Assembly (NCBI GenBank): GCA_964518905.1
Contig: CAZFJL010000026.1
Location: 1-64,000 of the forward strand
Origin: RDYZ01 sp964518905
GTDB taxonomy: Bacteria; Cyanobacteriota; Cyanobacteriia; Cyanobacteriales; Geitlerinemataceae
DNA: 64,000 nucleotides
Direction of reading: 5' to 3'
Below the pieces are notes generated by a model. It saw only the letters and a list, made by a program, of their open reading frames with translations. It ran no database searches and was not told the DNA's origin. The first letter of the stretch is position 1. Every line of letters begins with the position of its first letter. A program made the position numbers and the translations under genes. Positions 1 through 9,217 of the stretch are shown piece by piece.

Positions 1-61
1 GCCTGGGAGAGGGATTTAGGGTGAGGGTCTGCCGAGTATGCGTTTGCCCTGGTTTCCATTC

Positions 62-152
62 AGAGTACAACAACGAGATCAACGTTCCTGGGGAGGGCGA
101 AAAGTCCGATTTTTTGGAAAAGTCGGACGTCTGAAATGGGCGACTATTTTCG
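62..152. repeat. Dispersed short repeat, copy 1
   Basis: About 90 bp that recur at 41254-41346. The shared part begins AGAGTACAACAACGA, continues through a hairpin (GTCCGA at 104-109 pairing with TCGGAC at 123-128 around a T-rich loop) and ends near TATTT. The two copies differ at scattered positions but keep the hairpin, which is the usual look of a small cyanobacterial interspersed repeat. Bases 3-30 just upstream also resemble the inner part of the MITE at 7063-7211. Confidence 0.75.
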
Positions 153-170
153 GGTGCTGACGAACACACA

Positions 171-1577
171 TTACACGCCGCGCACCAGCGTCTCGATCGC
201 CTCCGCTTGCGTCGGCAACCCCACCGTCAACACCTCCGCGCCGTCCTCCGTCACTAACACATCATCCTCGATGCGAATCCCGCGCACATCCCGGAACTGC
301 GCCAGTCGATCCCAGTTCACCAGGTCGCGATAGGTTTCGCGACGCTGTGGATCATTGAGGATCGCCTCCACCTGATAAAATCCCGGCTCGATCGTCACCA
401 ACATGCCCACTTCCAGCGGACGATGCAGGCGCAAATAGCCCAGGCCAAACCGTGAACTCCGCGCCCGATTTTTTGCGTACCCGGCATAGTCGCCCAGGTC
501 TTCCATATCGTGCACATCGAGACCGAGCAAATGGCCGAGACCGTGGGGGAAAAACAGCGCGTGAGCATCAGCCTCGACCAGCGATTGTGGATCGCCGCGC
601 AAAATCCCCAGATCCACCAAGCCCGACGCCAACACTTCGCAGGCCATCAAATGCAGGCTGCGATATTCCACGCCCGGTTTGATCGACGCGATCGCCCGAT
701 CGTGCGCCGCCAACACCACATCATATAGATCCCGCTGCGTCGCCGAAAACGATCCATTCACCGGCCAGGTGCGCGTAATATCCGCCGCCCAGCCCCCCGG
801 CGTTTCCGCACCCACATCCACCAACAGCAGATCCCCCGCATTCAGCGGATGGTGATAGTGCTCGTTGTGCAGCACATCGCCGCGCACGGTCACGATGCTG
901 TTATAGGAACAGGTCATGTTGTAGCCCATGATCGCCCCCTCCATCGCGCCGCGCACCTGAGCCTCGGTATTCGCCGTTGAGGTCGCGGCCATGCCGAGCT
1001 TGTGCGCCTCGATCGTCACCGCTGCCGCCTGTCGTAGCTCGGCGATCGCCCCCGCGTCATGTTGCGATCGCAGTTTGACGATCGCCCGCACCAACTGCCG
1101 ATCAATCCCGCTCAGATCATCCAGCGGCGAGAGCGATCGCTCCAAAATTGCCGCCTGCTGTTGGCGCACATCGTCATTTTGCACCGCGATCGTTGCCGCA
1201 CCCTGCGCCCGCGACGGCAGCTCCGCCAACGGAAAAGCCGCATCCGCGCCGATGATTCGCGCTAACTCCGTACGGTTCGGCGTCTCGCCATGCCACAGAA
1301 TACTGCTCGGCGACGGATTGTCATAAAACAATTCGAGCTGACCGTCCTGAAGACGAATCGCCGCATTTTCGAGCTGGAGTCCTGCAAAGTAGAGGAAATG
1401 ACTGCTCGCACGAAATGGATAGCGGTTCGCAGGAAAGTTTCGCGACTTGCCACGCCCCGACCACAGGACGACAGCGAAATTAATTTCGTTAGCCAGACGA
1501 CGCCGCCGATCGCGGAGGGTCATCTCCAAGGTGCGATCGTTGAGCGAAGACGACGGGTAATTACTGCCGAGCAGCAT
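171..1577 (-). CDS. pepP: Xaa-Pro aminopeptidase (aminopeptidase P, M24B)
   Basis: Cytoplasmic metallopeptidase expected to remove an N-terminal residue preceding proline. The 468-residue product has an N-terminal aminopeptidase P domain (about residues 20-150, with SSHFLYFAGL) and a C-terminal pita-bread catalytic domain. All five metal ligands of M24 enzymes are visible: two Asp in VDVGAETPGGWAADITRTW, His in HGLGHLLGLDVHDM, Glu in TIEPGFY and Glu in GIRIEDDVLV. Length is normal for the family. The first Met is used here; an internal Met at residue 19 (MTLRDRRRRL) is an alternative start that would begin at the usual edge of the domain. It stands alone: nothing is coded between it and the window edge, and a long gene-poor stretch lies upstream. 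Confidence 0.93.
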   Translation of the reverse strand: MLLGSNYPSSSLNDRTLEMTLRDRRRRLANEINFAVVLWSGRGKSRNFPANRYPFRASSHFLYFAGLQLENAAIRLQDGQLELFYDNPSPSSILWHGETPNRTELARIIGADAAFPLAELPSRAQGAATIAVQNDDVRQQQAAILERSLSPLDDLSGIDRQLVRAIVKLRSQHDAGAIAELRQAAAVTIEAHKLGMAATSTANTEAQVRGAMEGAIMGYNMTCSYNSIVTVRGDVLHNEHYHHPLNAGDLLLVDVGAETPGGWAADITRTWPVNGSFSATQRDLYDVVLAAHDRAIASIKPGVEYRSLHLMACEVLASGLVDLGILRGDPQSLVEADAHALFFPHGLGHLLGLDVHDMEDLGDYAGYAKNRARSSRFGLGYLRLHRPLEVGMLVTIEPGFYQVEAILNDPQRRETYRDLVNWDRLAQFRDVRGIRIEDDVLVTEDGAEVLTVGLPTQAEAIETLVRGV

Positions 1578-2865
1578 AAGCGTATAACAAGAAGTTGATC
1601 AGGGCTTAAATCGGAGGTTTCGCGACGTCGAACCAGGAGGATTTACACGCCGATTCGTTACGAACTGCCTTTAATATATCGAATAATATATCGAACTCCT
1701 TCAATCTGAGTCGTTCCGAGTTTCGCCTCAACTCGAATCGTCAATCAGTATATATGCTTATTTTTGTAGTGGGTAGCGATGTTGCAGATGCCGAGATCAA
1801 TCAATCTTTTAGAGACGACCTCCGAAACACAAAATCATGTCAAGTGCCATTAGCGTATACCGCCCAAAAATGGTCTTATATCTTCTGCTTTGAAGTCGGG
1901 GAAGCATCATAGTACAAAACTGTAATTCTGTCCGTCATGTATAACGCTTTAAAACACGTCTGACGCACTATAACGATCGGGACAGGCGGCAATAGTTCAA
2001 AAAATCTCGCTGAATCGTCGCCAGACAAGAGCGCTCTAAAGCTATATAGACATATACTAAAGCTTTGAGTTTAGGAGCTTGAGCGAAATCGCCAAAAGCA
2101 TGATGGAGAAATCTCTATAGCCCTCACAACACCGGTCTAGGCTCACCCAACGAGAGCCTTCACAGATGATCCCCTCGATCGATCATCACTGCCTTATCAG
2201 GCTCTGGCGTGATCCCCGATGGCGTTCCACCCGCTCAACTCCGCCTCATCCAGATTTCTTCACGCTCAAAATCGACGCCTGATTGATGTTATTCAAAAAA
2301 CATTAAGAAAGACGCGACATTTGTGAATTGAACGTGTTAGATTTAAATCAAAGATTGCAGTAGCTCCGAATTGCCAAGCAAGAAGTCATTCATGTTTGGG
2401 GTGAAGGTATGGCTAGGGCATCCCTACTAGCTCCAGCTCAAGGGCGCGTCTAGCGAAAATTAGCTTTTCTAAGCTTTGTTATTTTCAACAGGCGTCGCCA
2501 GAAAATACCGACACATTCGGGGATTAATTTCTCCACCACGATGGTCGCGATCGCCGGATCGCCAGCGTGGGTTTATCCGTAGAATGCAGCGAACGCAAAA
2601 TTCCTCCTCGGAGGTTTCGGCTAGTTCGTTGACAGACCCGGTATAAACAGCCGTAAAACGAATCTCAATTGCGGATTGGCATCACGACGATCGGCAATTC
2701 GCACCCAATTGAGTCTTACGCCGTCGCTATCTCGCCCATAGCTACGGTCTACTTCGCCATACGCGGCATCTTTTAGTGTTTGCGTCTAGACTTTGCATCG
2801 CCAAGTTTAGTCTTGAACCCCTGCCTCGCCTCTTTCCAGCTTCTCACCACCCCCCGCCGCCGACC
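1578..2865. other. Long gene-free stretch
   Basis: Nearly 1.3 kb without a convincing reading frame on either strand. I looked for tRNA, tmRNA and RNase P RNA hallmarks and saw none. A direct repeat AATATATCGA occurs twice near 1675-1695. The composition is more AT-rich and HIP1-poor than the flanking genes. It could hold decayed coding sequence or an unrecognised RNA, but nothing positive supports either. Confidence 0.5.
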
Positions 2866-2988
2866 ATGATTTTTAGCCCTCTTAGTGTTCCTGCCGCGAT
2901 CGTGCTCCTTGTCACGGGTTACCTCCTGTTTGTTCGCTGGTTGCTGAGTCTCATGGGACGCAGCAACACGGAAAAAACCAGCCCCTGA
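2866..2988 (+). CDS. Possible 40-residue single-pass membrane peptide
   Basis: A short frame starting at ATG 2866 encodes one hydrophobic helix (about residues 6-28, PLSVPAAIVLLVTGYLLFV) followed by a short polar tail ending in EKTSP. This is the shape of many small cyanobacterial membrane proteins, but it matches no photosystem or cytochrome subunit I know. There is no clear ribosome binding site and the frame stays open further upstream to 2776. The opposite strand also has an open frame here. Treat as tentative. Confidence 0.2.
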   Translation: MIFSPLSVPAAIVLLVTGYLLFVRWLLSLMGRSNTEKTSP

Positions 2989-3708
2989 TCTTAAAATTCG
3001 CTGTCCGTAGCGTTCAATCAGCCCTTCAACTCCGATCGCGAGATGAAGACCCACTGATGGTCGCTGCGGACACCAGGCAGGGCAAACTTGATCATCCTAA
3101 AATCGCAGTTCTCAAGTCTCTAAAAAGAGGTAAGCCACTGCGTTTTTTTATGTCTAAATTTTTCGATAATCTCATACTTTTTATGGCTGATTTCCGAGGT
3201 TAATTTAAGGCTAAATTTTCTGAAGTACGATTCGTCTGTGCTAAGGTGGTTATCCGTCTACACGGTAGAGTGAAAGTCTATTCGACAGCCCAGCATGACC
3301 TAAATATTGGTAGAGTAGAGCATAAATTACAGTTTAAGTTTTTGAAATTTAACTACGTTTTTATGTTCTTCGTAAGTACTAATCGAGTTGAATCAAAAGT
3401 TACTCTCTGCCTTTTTTAAACCTCAAATCCTGGGATTTTACTCAAAAAGAGCTTCAGAAAAACCGCTAATTAAGTAGCCCAATAGAACAAAACAGATTTG
3501 GAATTACGTAACTCAACCATCTTGGTTATAGGCTTGGTTACAGGTAAACCAGAAGTTTTTGTTATGCACAGACTCCATCAATTAACTTGGTCTACTTAGT
3601 ACTGTCTCTCATTGAAGAATGAAGTTATAGATAAGAGGCGAGCAGTCAAGTTTTCAGCTTAAATCGTGTAGATTTAGAAGTCTGCAAATACAGTCACAAA
3701 GAATACAA
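2989..3708. other. AT-rich intergenic region upstream of the RimB-RimK fusion gene
   Basis: About 720 bp, noticeably AT-rich with many T and A runs. No reading frame, RNA gene or strong inverted repeat is recognisable. It presumably contains the promoter of the gene starting at 3709; I cannot assign one. Confidence 0.4.
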
Positions 3709-5145
3709 ATGGCATCTAATATCGATTCAAAATTAATTATTGGACGTGAAGAATGGTGCGCTTTACCCGCACTGGGTATCCCCGCGATCAAAATGCGGGT
3801 AGACTCCGGCGCGAAAACATCATCCATTCACGCTTTCAATATCCAAGCCTTTCGGCGCAATAATCAATCTTGGGTCAGCTTTGAAATTCACCCGTTGCAA
3901 AACGATCGCAAAACATTAATCCGCTGCGAGCAGATTGTCGTCGATAAGCGCGTCGTCAAAAGCTCTAGCGGAATTGCCGAAACCCGCTTCGTGATTGCGG
4001 TTCCGATCAAGCTCGGTGAGATGACCTGGGATATTGAGCTGACGTTGGCCAACCGTGATTCGATGGGCTTTCGGATGCTTTTAGGTCGTGAGGCGATGAA
4101 CGGACGGTTAATTGTCGATCCGTCGCAGCGGTGTACGACAGGAGATGTTCCGGAGGACGATTTGAAATCATTCTACGGTCAAAAAGAATCCACCAACAGC
4201 GGTTTGAAAATTGCGGTATTAGCGAGCAATAAGGAGCTTTATAGTAACCAACGACTGCTGGAAGCTGCGGAAGAACGGGGGCATGAAACAATCTTTCTCA
4301 ACGTCAAGCAATGTTATATGAAACTCGATGCGCTTGAGCCCGAAGCGCATTATCGTGGCGGTAAATTACTAAATGATGTCGATGCTGTCATTACACGAAT
4401 TCGTCCGAGCGTTACGTTTTACGGCACGGCTCTCGCTCGTCAATTTGAAAGCATGGGGATTTATACAACAAATAGTTCTGCGGCAATCTCTCAGTCGCGC
4501 GACAAGCTATTTTCTCTACAGCTTATGCTGAAGAGTGGTATTAGCATTCCGACGACGGGGTTTGCGAATTCACCGACGGATACGAATGATTTGATTGATA
4601 TGGTGGGCGGCGCACCGTTGATCGTGAAATTGCTCGAAGGGACGCAGGGTAAAGGCGTCGTTTTGGCGGAGACACGCAAGGCGGCAGAAAGTGTCGTGAA
4701 TGCGTTTAAGTCGCTGGGTGTGAACTTGCTGGTTCAGAAGTTTATTAAGGAGGCCGATGGTAAGGATCTGCGTTGTTTTGTAATTGATGGCAAGGTGGTT
4801 GCCTCGATCGAGCGTAAAGCCGCGCCGGGTGAGTTTCGCGCGAATTTGCACCAGGGCGGTACGGCGTCCGTGGTGAAAATTACGCCGGAGGAGCGGACAT
4901 TGGCGGTAAAAGCGGCGAAGGTGCTCGGGCTACAGGTGGCCGGGGTGGATATCATCCGATCGCAGGCGGGGCCGTTGTTGCTGGAGGTGAATTCGTCGCC
5001 CGGTTTGGAAGGCATCGAAGCCGCGACGGGCAAGGATATCGCCGGGATGATTATCGCCTCGATCGAGAAAAAACTATCCTGGAAACGCGAGCTATCGAAT
5101 GCGGGGTCGATGGACGAAGGCTCGATCGAATCCACGGAAGGTTGA
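3709..5145 (+). CDS. rimK: RimB-like retropepsin domain fused to RimK ATP-grasp glutamate ligase
   Basis: Two domains are visible. Residues about 8-150 form the RimB/DUF785 domain once called an ATP-dependent zinc protease and now regarded as retropepsin-like; the candidate catalytic Asp is D32 in VDSGAKTSSIHA, and the domain closes with MLLGREAMNGRLIVDPS. Residues about 165-455 are a RimK-type ATP-grasp ligase, starting KIAVLASNKELYSNQRLLEAA and including the metal/ATP site around LLLEVNSSPGLEGIE. RimK adds glutamate residues to the C-terminus of ribosomal protein S6 in enterobacteria, and in Pseudomonas RimB and RimK are separate interacting proteins. The covalent fusion therefore suggests one polypeptide that both adds and trims or regulates glutamate tails; that is inference. 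The ATG start matches the beginning of the RimB domain. It is a single gene, convergent with the next. Confidence 0.88.
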   Translation: MASNIDSKLIIGREEWCALPALGIPAIKMRVDSGAKTSSIHAFNIQAFRRNNQSWVSFEIHPLQNDRKTLIRCEQIVVDKRVVKSSSGIAETRFVIAVPIKLGEMTWDIELTLANRDSMGFRMLLGREAMNGRLIVDPSQRCTTGDVPEDDLKSFYGQKESTNSGLKIAVLASNKELYSNQRLLEAAEERGHETIFLNVKQCYMKLDALEPEAHYRGGKLLNDVDAVITRIRPSVTFYGTALARQFESMGIYTTNSSAAISQSRDKLFSLQLMLKSGISIPTTGFANSPTDTNDLIDMVGGAPLIVKLLEGTQGKGVVLAETRKAAESVVNAFKSLGVNLLVQKFIKEADGKDLRCFVIDGKVVASIERKAAPGEFRANLHQGGTASVVKITPEERTLAVKAAKVLGLQVAGVDIIRSQAGPLLLEVNSSPGLEGIEAATGKDIAGMIIASIEKKLSWKRELSNAGSMDEGSIESTEG

Positions 5146-5173
5146 ACCCAAAAGGGTCAATAGGTCAATGATC

Positions 5174-5218
5174 GTTGTTGGGCTTCAGCGCTATTCTCTG
5201 GGGCTAAAGCCCAACAAC
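5174..5218. terminator. Hairpin between convergent genes
   Basis: GTTGTTGGGCTT (5174-5185) pairs with AAGCCCAACAAC (5207-5218) around a 21-nt loop. It lies exactly between two convergent genes, so it may act as a bidirectional terminator. It also has the form of a short cyanobacterial palindromic repeat. No long T-run follows on either strand. Confidence 0.5.
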
Positions 5219-5226
5219 AATGTTGA

Positions 5227-6921
5227 TCAGAAGCGGCGCGTGACGGTCAGTGGTTGACCGTCATGGAGGTGGCGGATTTGATCGGTTAAGTCCGTGGCGG
5301 GCTGGAGCTGATGGCGCTGGAACGTGCGGCTCATGACGACGTAAATCGAGGTGCGATCGCCGCCAATATCGGCGGATTTCACGTTGCGCCAGGTGGGAGC
5401 GCCGATCGTGTCTTCGATCGTCCAATGGTGGTTATCCCAGGTGAAGCGACGCACGAAGGTGTAGGGCGTGGGGTCTTTGCCGACGATCAGCATTTTTTGC
5501 AAGGTTTTGCGAATCAGATTCGGGAAAAAGCGACCTACGGTGAGCATGACAACCCGTAGCAAAATTAGCTTGGGCGGCGTCATTTGGGTTTGCTTCGCCC
5601 AGCCGAGTTGGCCGCGAATCGTGATTTCACGATCGCCGATGTCGGTTTCGTAGGTATCGACCAGATGGCCGACGGCGTTACGGAGCTTGCCGCCGGTATT
5701 GACCAAGAGCGAGACCTGGGTGTCGGAGGCCAACAGTTGGCCGTCACGAAACAGCTTGAATGTGCCGCCTTTATTTAGGGCGATATAGAGCTCGACGCTG
5801 GCTTCGCCTGGTCGATGGGGGGAGGGTTTAATCGAATCGGCGTTGCCGTCGGCGTCGGGCAGATCGGGGAAGGCGGCGCGACGATCGATCAGTAAGCCCG
5901 CGTTGGGGAGATGGGTACGGCTGATCGGGTGGGTGATGTGGCGCTCGTTGGGGTTGTGGCGATCGACGACGAAATCGTTCCAGGCGAGGAGATAATTCCA
6001 GGTGTGGTGGCCGATGATGTGATCGTCGCTGTAGCAAGGGGCGAGACCGTTGGCGAGACCGACGAGGAAGCGATCGTTGATATCGAGCGCCGTCGGCATC
6101 CAGCGTCCGGCTAGCTCGAAACCGTGGGGAAAGAAATTGTAGGTATTGCGGCTGCCGTATTCGCCGCCATAGGTTCCGTCGGGATGGATGAACTGGCTGG
6201 CGAGTTCGATCGCCCGCGTGAGTGCCGGACGTAGCCGCTCATCGTCGATCGCGTGCAGTTCCACCAATCGCGCTAAACACCAGACCGTCAGCGAATGGTA
6301 GCCCGGATCGCAGCCTTCATATTCCTTAAACCAGCCCTCGGGGTTTTGCCATTCCAGGACGCGATCGAGTCGGGTGGCCTTGGCTCGCGCCCATTTCGAG
6401 GTGTGGTTTAAGCGTCCGACCAGTTCGAGACACAGAACGATCAGCGCTTGGTGATTGGTGAGCTGGCCGCTTTCGTTGTGGTGGGCGAGCCAGTCGGCGC
6501 GACGTTCAAAAAAGACGCGCATTTCAGCATTGTCGAGATTGAGTAACGTATAGCTTTCCACACAGGCCAGCAGCGAAAATGCCGCCGCGCCGCCTGCCCG
6601 TTCAAAGGGAAAATAATCATCACAGGAGCCATCGGGGTGGGCGCTACGGGCGGCGTATAAAATCCCGGCGGCGACCCAGTCGCGAATGCTGGCCTGTTGG
6701 TAGTAGGGATTGTCGGGGAGATCGAGACTATAGACCAAGGCCAGCGGCCAGACGAATTCCTGGGACATGCCGCTAGGAAAATCCACAATTTTGTAATGCC
6801 AAAAGTTGCGATCGAAACAACCGTAGGTGGGGCTGTGGGGGTTGCGATCGAGCAGGGTTAAAATGCGGGGAATTTCGGCCAGGGCGGCGCGGGCGAATTC
6901 GTCGCGGGTGGGGTGATTCAT
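5227..6921 (-). CDS. Putative (alpha/alpha) toroid protein, possibly polysaccharide-acting
   Basis: A 564-residue protein I do not assign with certainty. The N-terminal two thirds are Trp/His-rich helical repeats (such as RNFWHYKIVDFPSGMSQEFVW, DGSCDDYFPFERAGGAAAFS and TYGGEYGSRNTYNFFPHGFE), the look of an (alpha/alpha)6 toroid as in polysaccharide lyases, heparinase-like proteins and terpenoid cyclases. The C-terminal third (from about residue 370) is beta-rich, which recalls the beta-sandwich of heparinase II/III-type enzymes. No signal peptide is evident, so it may act in the cytoplasm. It is a single gene, convergent with the RimB-RimK gene. A role in exopolysaccharide metabolism is a guess from fold appearance only; no catalytic residues could be named. 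Confidence 0.6.
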   Translation of the reverse strand: MNHPTRDEFARAALAEIPRILTLLDRNPHSPTYGCFDRNFWHYKIVDFPSGMSQEFVWPLALVYSLDLPDNPYYQQASIRDWVAAGILYAARSAHPDGSCDDYFPFERAGGAAAFSLLACVESYTLLNLDNAEMRVFFERRADWLAHHNESGQLTNHQALIVLCLELVGRLNHTSKWARAKATRLDRVLEWQNPEGWFKEYEGCDPGYHSLTVWCLARLVELHAIDDERLRPALTRAIELASQFIHPDGTYGGEYGSRNTYNFFPHGFELAGRWMPTALDINDRFLVGLANGLAPCYSDDHIIGHHTWNYLLAWNDFVVDRHNPNERHITHPISRTHLPNAGLLIDRRAAFPDLPDADGNADSIKPSPHRPGEASVELYIALNKGGTFKLFRDGQLLASDTQVSLLVNTGGKLRNAVGHLVDTYETDIGDREITIRGQLGWAKQTQMTPPKLILLRVVMLTVGRFFPNLIRKTLQKMLIVGKDPTPYTFVRRFTWDNHHWTIEDTIGAPTWRNVKSADIGGDRTSIYVVMSRTFQRHQLQPATDLTDQIRHLHDGQPLTVTRRF

Positions 6922-7363
6922 CGGAATATTAAGAAGAAGGGGATTCGAGATTTAAGTCAGCGGTTTTAAAAACGTGTATTAAACTAACGATGCGCTATCG
7001 TGGCTTTGAATAACGTCGTAGTGTTGATTCCGGATTGATTTCGCGAACCCTCGCGATACGTTAGACCTCTTGCATAAATCGCCCTCATCCCCCAGCCCCT
7101 TCTCCCAAGTAGGGAGAAGGGGAGCCAAATCAAAAATCTTGACCTTCAAAGTCCCTCTCCCGCTCTGGGAGAGGGATTTAGGGAGAGGGAATAATTTAGT
7201 GCAAGAGGTCTGTTGAATCATTTCGGCGATCGGTTACGATTTTAATCGCCCAGACCAACACGTCTCCAGACCAACACGTCTAGCTTGCGCCTGATGCATC
7301 TCCTCGGCTTCAGCTCCGATGCTCCGCGATCCTTGCGCTTCCCCCTATCCGAACGCCATAGCC
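6922..7363. other. Intergenic region carrying a MITE
   Basis: Separates a minus-strand gene from a plus-strand gene. Apart from the MITE at 7063-7211 nothing is recognised. Promoters for both divergent genes must lie here; the MITE sits between them. Confidence 0.6.
7063..7211. mobile_element. MITE-like element with 12-bp perfect terminal inverted repeats
   Basis: The left end AGACCTCTTGCA (7063-7074) is the exact reverse complement of the right end TGCAAGAGGTCT (7200-7211). The trinucleotide GTT flanks both sides (7060-7062 and 7212-7214), consistent with a 3-bp target duplication. The inside is two imperfect palindromes rich in CTCTCCC/GGGAGAG and codes for nothing plausible. Elements with AGACCTCTTGCA-type ends are familiar in cyanobacteria as non-autonomous relatives of insertion sequences. 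No transposase is present in the window. Confidence 0.82.
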
Positions 7364-8503
7364 ATGTCCGATCGAACCTCATCGCAACCCCAGGCCGTCC
7401 AATCTCCGCCCGCCCCGCAGCCCTGGGCGGTGGACGCCTACGCCGATAAATTAATGGATGAGGTGTTCGAGGATATCGATCGCGGGTTAGACCTAGCCGA
7501 AACGCCGCTCGATACGCCGGTCGAGCAATATCAGCCCGTCTCGCTGCAACCGATCCAGATTCCGCCGATCGTCATGCAGCCGATCGTCTCGACGCCAGAC
7601 ACGTCGGTGAAGACGATCGATGTGGACAAACCGAAGCGCGATCGCGCCTTGGTCTGGTTCGATCGGTTTTTGATCGCCCTGTTCGCCACCTCAGCGCTAG
7701 CGGCGATCCTGCTCTGGCTGATGAAGCGCGGTAACCTGCCGCCCTGGATGCAGGCCGCAGCTCCGACGCCCGATACGACCGCAGAGGTTGAGGTAGAACT
7801 GAGTCCCGAAGCGTTACGCAATCAAGAATTTTCGGAATACATCACCCAATCGCTCGATCGTATCGAAGGCCGTATCCCCAATGATGAGGATAATTCGGTG
7901 ATTGGTGATGCGTTGCCGCAAGTGGCGGCGGGGTCAACGGCAACGCTGTCGATTCCGGTTGATCCGGCGTCGTCGGAAACGATGTTGCGATCGCTCAATC
8001 GGATCGCCAGCGCCCTAGAGCGGGTATCATCGCGTCCGGCTCCGCTCCCCAATGCGCCCGCCAGCGCACCAGCGGCCAACAATGGCAGCAATAATAATGG
8101 CGGCAATACAACCAATGCGAGCCCTAACAGTCGCGCCAATCCCGCGCCGAGCAATGCCGATCGGCTACCTCCAGTGCGTGTCCCGGCTCCTGTGGTTGCG
8201 CCGCCACCGCCCGCTCCTCCGGTCACTTACAGTGATTCTGGGAATAATTATGTGCCCGCACCGACGGCAGAGCAGAAACAGCCTGCGGTTGCAGCGGTGA
8301 GTTATGCGCTGGTCGGTACGCTCGATCGCGGCAATGGTGGGCGTCCGGCGGCGTTGTTTGAGGTGGACGGGTCGGCGAGCTGGGTGAATGTGGGCGAGAC
8401 GGTTGGTGGTAGTGATTGGGTGGTGATTGACGTGACGGAGGATCGGGCGACGATCGAGCGCAATGGCGAAACGCGCAATCTCTCGGTGGGTCAAGAGTTT
8501 TAG
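7364..8503 (+). CDS. Single-pass membrane protein with GspC/PilP-like C-terminal domain
   Basis: Start chosen at ATG 7364 (MSDRTSSQPQ) rather than the frame's earlier Met, because the acidic cytoplasmic part begins there. From 7364 the order is a cytoplasmic segment of about 110 residues, one transmembrane helix (FLIALFATSALAAILLWLM), a Pro/Asn/Ala-rich low-complexity linker, and a compact beta-rich C-terminus (YALVGTLDRG ... ATIERNGETRNLSVGQEF). This last part resembles the homology region of type II secretion GspC and of pilus PilP, which contacts outer-membrane secretins. That comparison is by eye. A role in cell-envelope or pilus assembly is a reasonable inference. The next gene starts 78 bp downstream on the same strand. 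Confidence 0.6.
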   Translation: MSDRTSSQPQAVQSPPAPQPWAVDAYADKLMDEVFEDIDRGLDLAETPLDTPVEQYQPVSLQPIQIPPIVMQPIVSTPDTSVKTIDVDKPKRDRALVWFDRFLIALFATSALAAILLWLMKRGNLPPWMQAAAPTPDTTAEVEVELSPEALRNQEFSEYITQSLDRIEGRIPNDEDNSVIGDALPQVAAGSTATLSIPVDPASSETMLRSLNRIASALERVSSRPAPLPNAPASAPAANNGSNNNGGNTTNASPNSRANPAPSNADRLPPVRVPAPVVAPPPPAPPVTYSDSGNNYVPAPTAEQKQPAVAAVSYALVGTLDRGNGGRPAALFEVDGSASWVNVGETVGGSDWVVIDVTEDRATIERNGETRNLSVGQEF

Positions 8504-8581
8504 TTTGGGTTGGCTTCAATCCATCGTTAAACTAAATGCAACGATCGCGCGATCGTTGGGATCTATACCGAGGCAAAATCC

Positions 8582-9217
8582 GTGGGCTTATTCGGCGATT
8601 TTAATAAATTTCTTGAGGATCGACTCGATGAGTTTTTACAAAATAATCCGCACCTGGAGTTACAGGTGTTGGAGGATGAGTTGCGCGGTCAGGATGCAGA
8701 TACGGTCAAGCTGATCGCGGAGTTTGAGCTAAAAGAGAAGCAGTTAGAGGCGAAGATCCTCGAAACAGCGGAAAGTATCCAGCTTTGGCATGGGCGGGCG
8801 GCGAAAGCGCGGCAAGCGGGTCAGATGGATTTGGCGAAGGGGGCGGCGGAGCGTGAGGCGGCGTTGTTGCGCGAGGGCAATCAGCTTTGGGCGCAGCGGA
8901 AGGCGGCGAGCGATCGGCTAGAGCAGACGAAGACGCTACAGTCGGAGATTCGTGAGCGGCGTCAGGTGTTGAAGGCGAAGGCGGCGGAACTGAAGGCGCA
9001 GCAGGCGAGTCAGGCGGCGAGTTCGGGGGCGAGTTCCTATAGCGATTCGCAGTCGGCGCGATCGAGTTCGCAGGCGACGGGTGACGCGGCGGGTGGTCGT
9101 TGGGATGCGGGGAATACGTCCTATAGCAAGGCGGCTGATCCGTTGGAGCAGGCGTTTGCGTCGTGGGAGATGGATGATGAGTTGGAGCAGTTGAAGCGGA
9201 AGATGGGCAATTCGTAA
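8582..9217 (+). CDS. TIGR04376-family coiled-coil protein
   Basis: A 211-residue, highly charged helical protein starting at GTG 8582 (MGLFGDFNKFLEDRLDEFLQ). Residues about 35-145 are a long coiled coil rich in Glu, Lys, Ala and Gln, somewhat like PspA, followed by a Ser/Gln/Ala-rich linker and a short acidic conserved end (DPLEQAFASWEMDDELEQLK). This arrangement matches the cyanobacterial TIGR04376 family, whose function is unknown to me. Its stop codon overlaps the start of the metallopeptidase gene (TAATG at 9215-9219), so the two are probably translated together. Confidence 0.72.
   Translation: MGLFGDFNKFLEDRLDEFLQNNPHLELQVLEDELRGQDADTVKLIAEFELKEKQLEAKILETAESIQLWHGRAAKARQAGQMDLAKGAAEREAALLREGNQLWAQRKAASDRLEQTKTLQSEIRERRQVLKAKAAELKAQQASQAASSGASSYSDSQSARSSSQATGDAAGGRWDAGNTSYSKAADPLEQAFASWEMDDELEQLKRKMGNS

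Noticed and set aside
2773..3054. A 93-residue minus-strand frame across the gene-poor region
   Set aside because: Highly basic, no recognisable domain, poor composition and antisense to the likelier small membrane peptide.
6979..7221. An 80-residue frame containing LPTWEKGLGDEG
   Set aside because: It is translated MITE sequence, a well-known source of false proteins.
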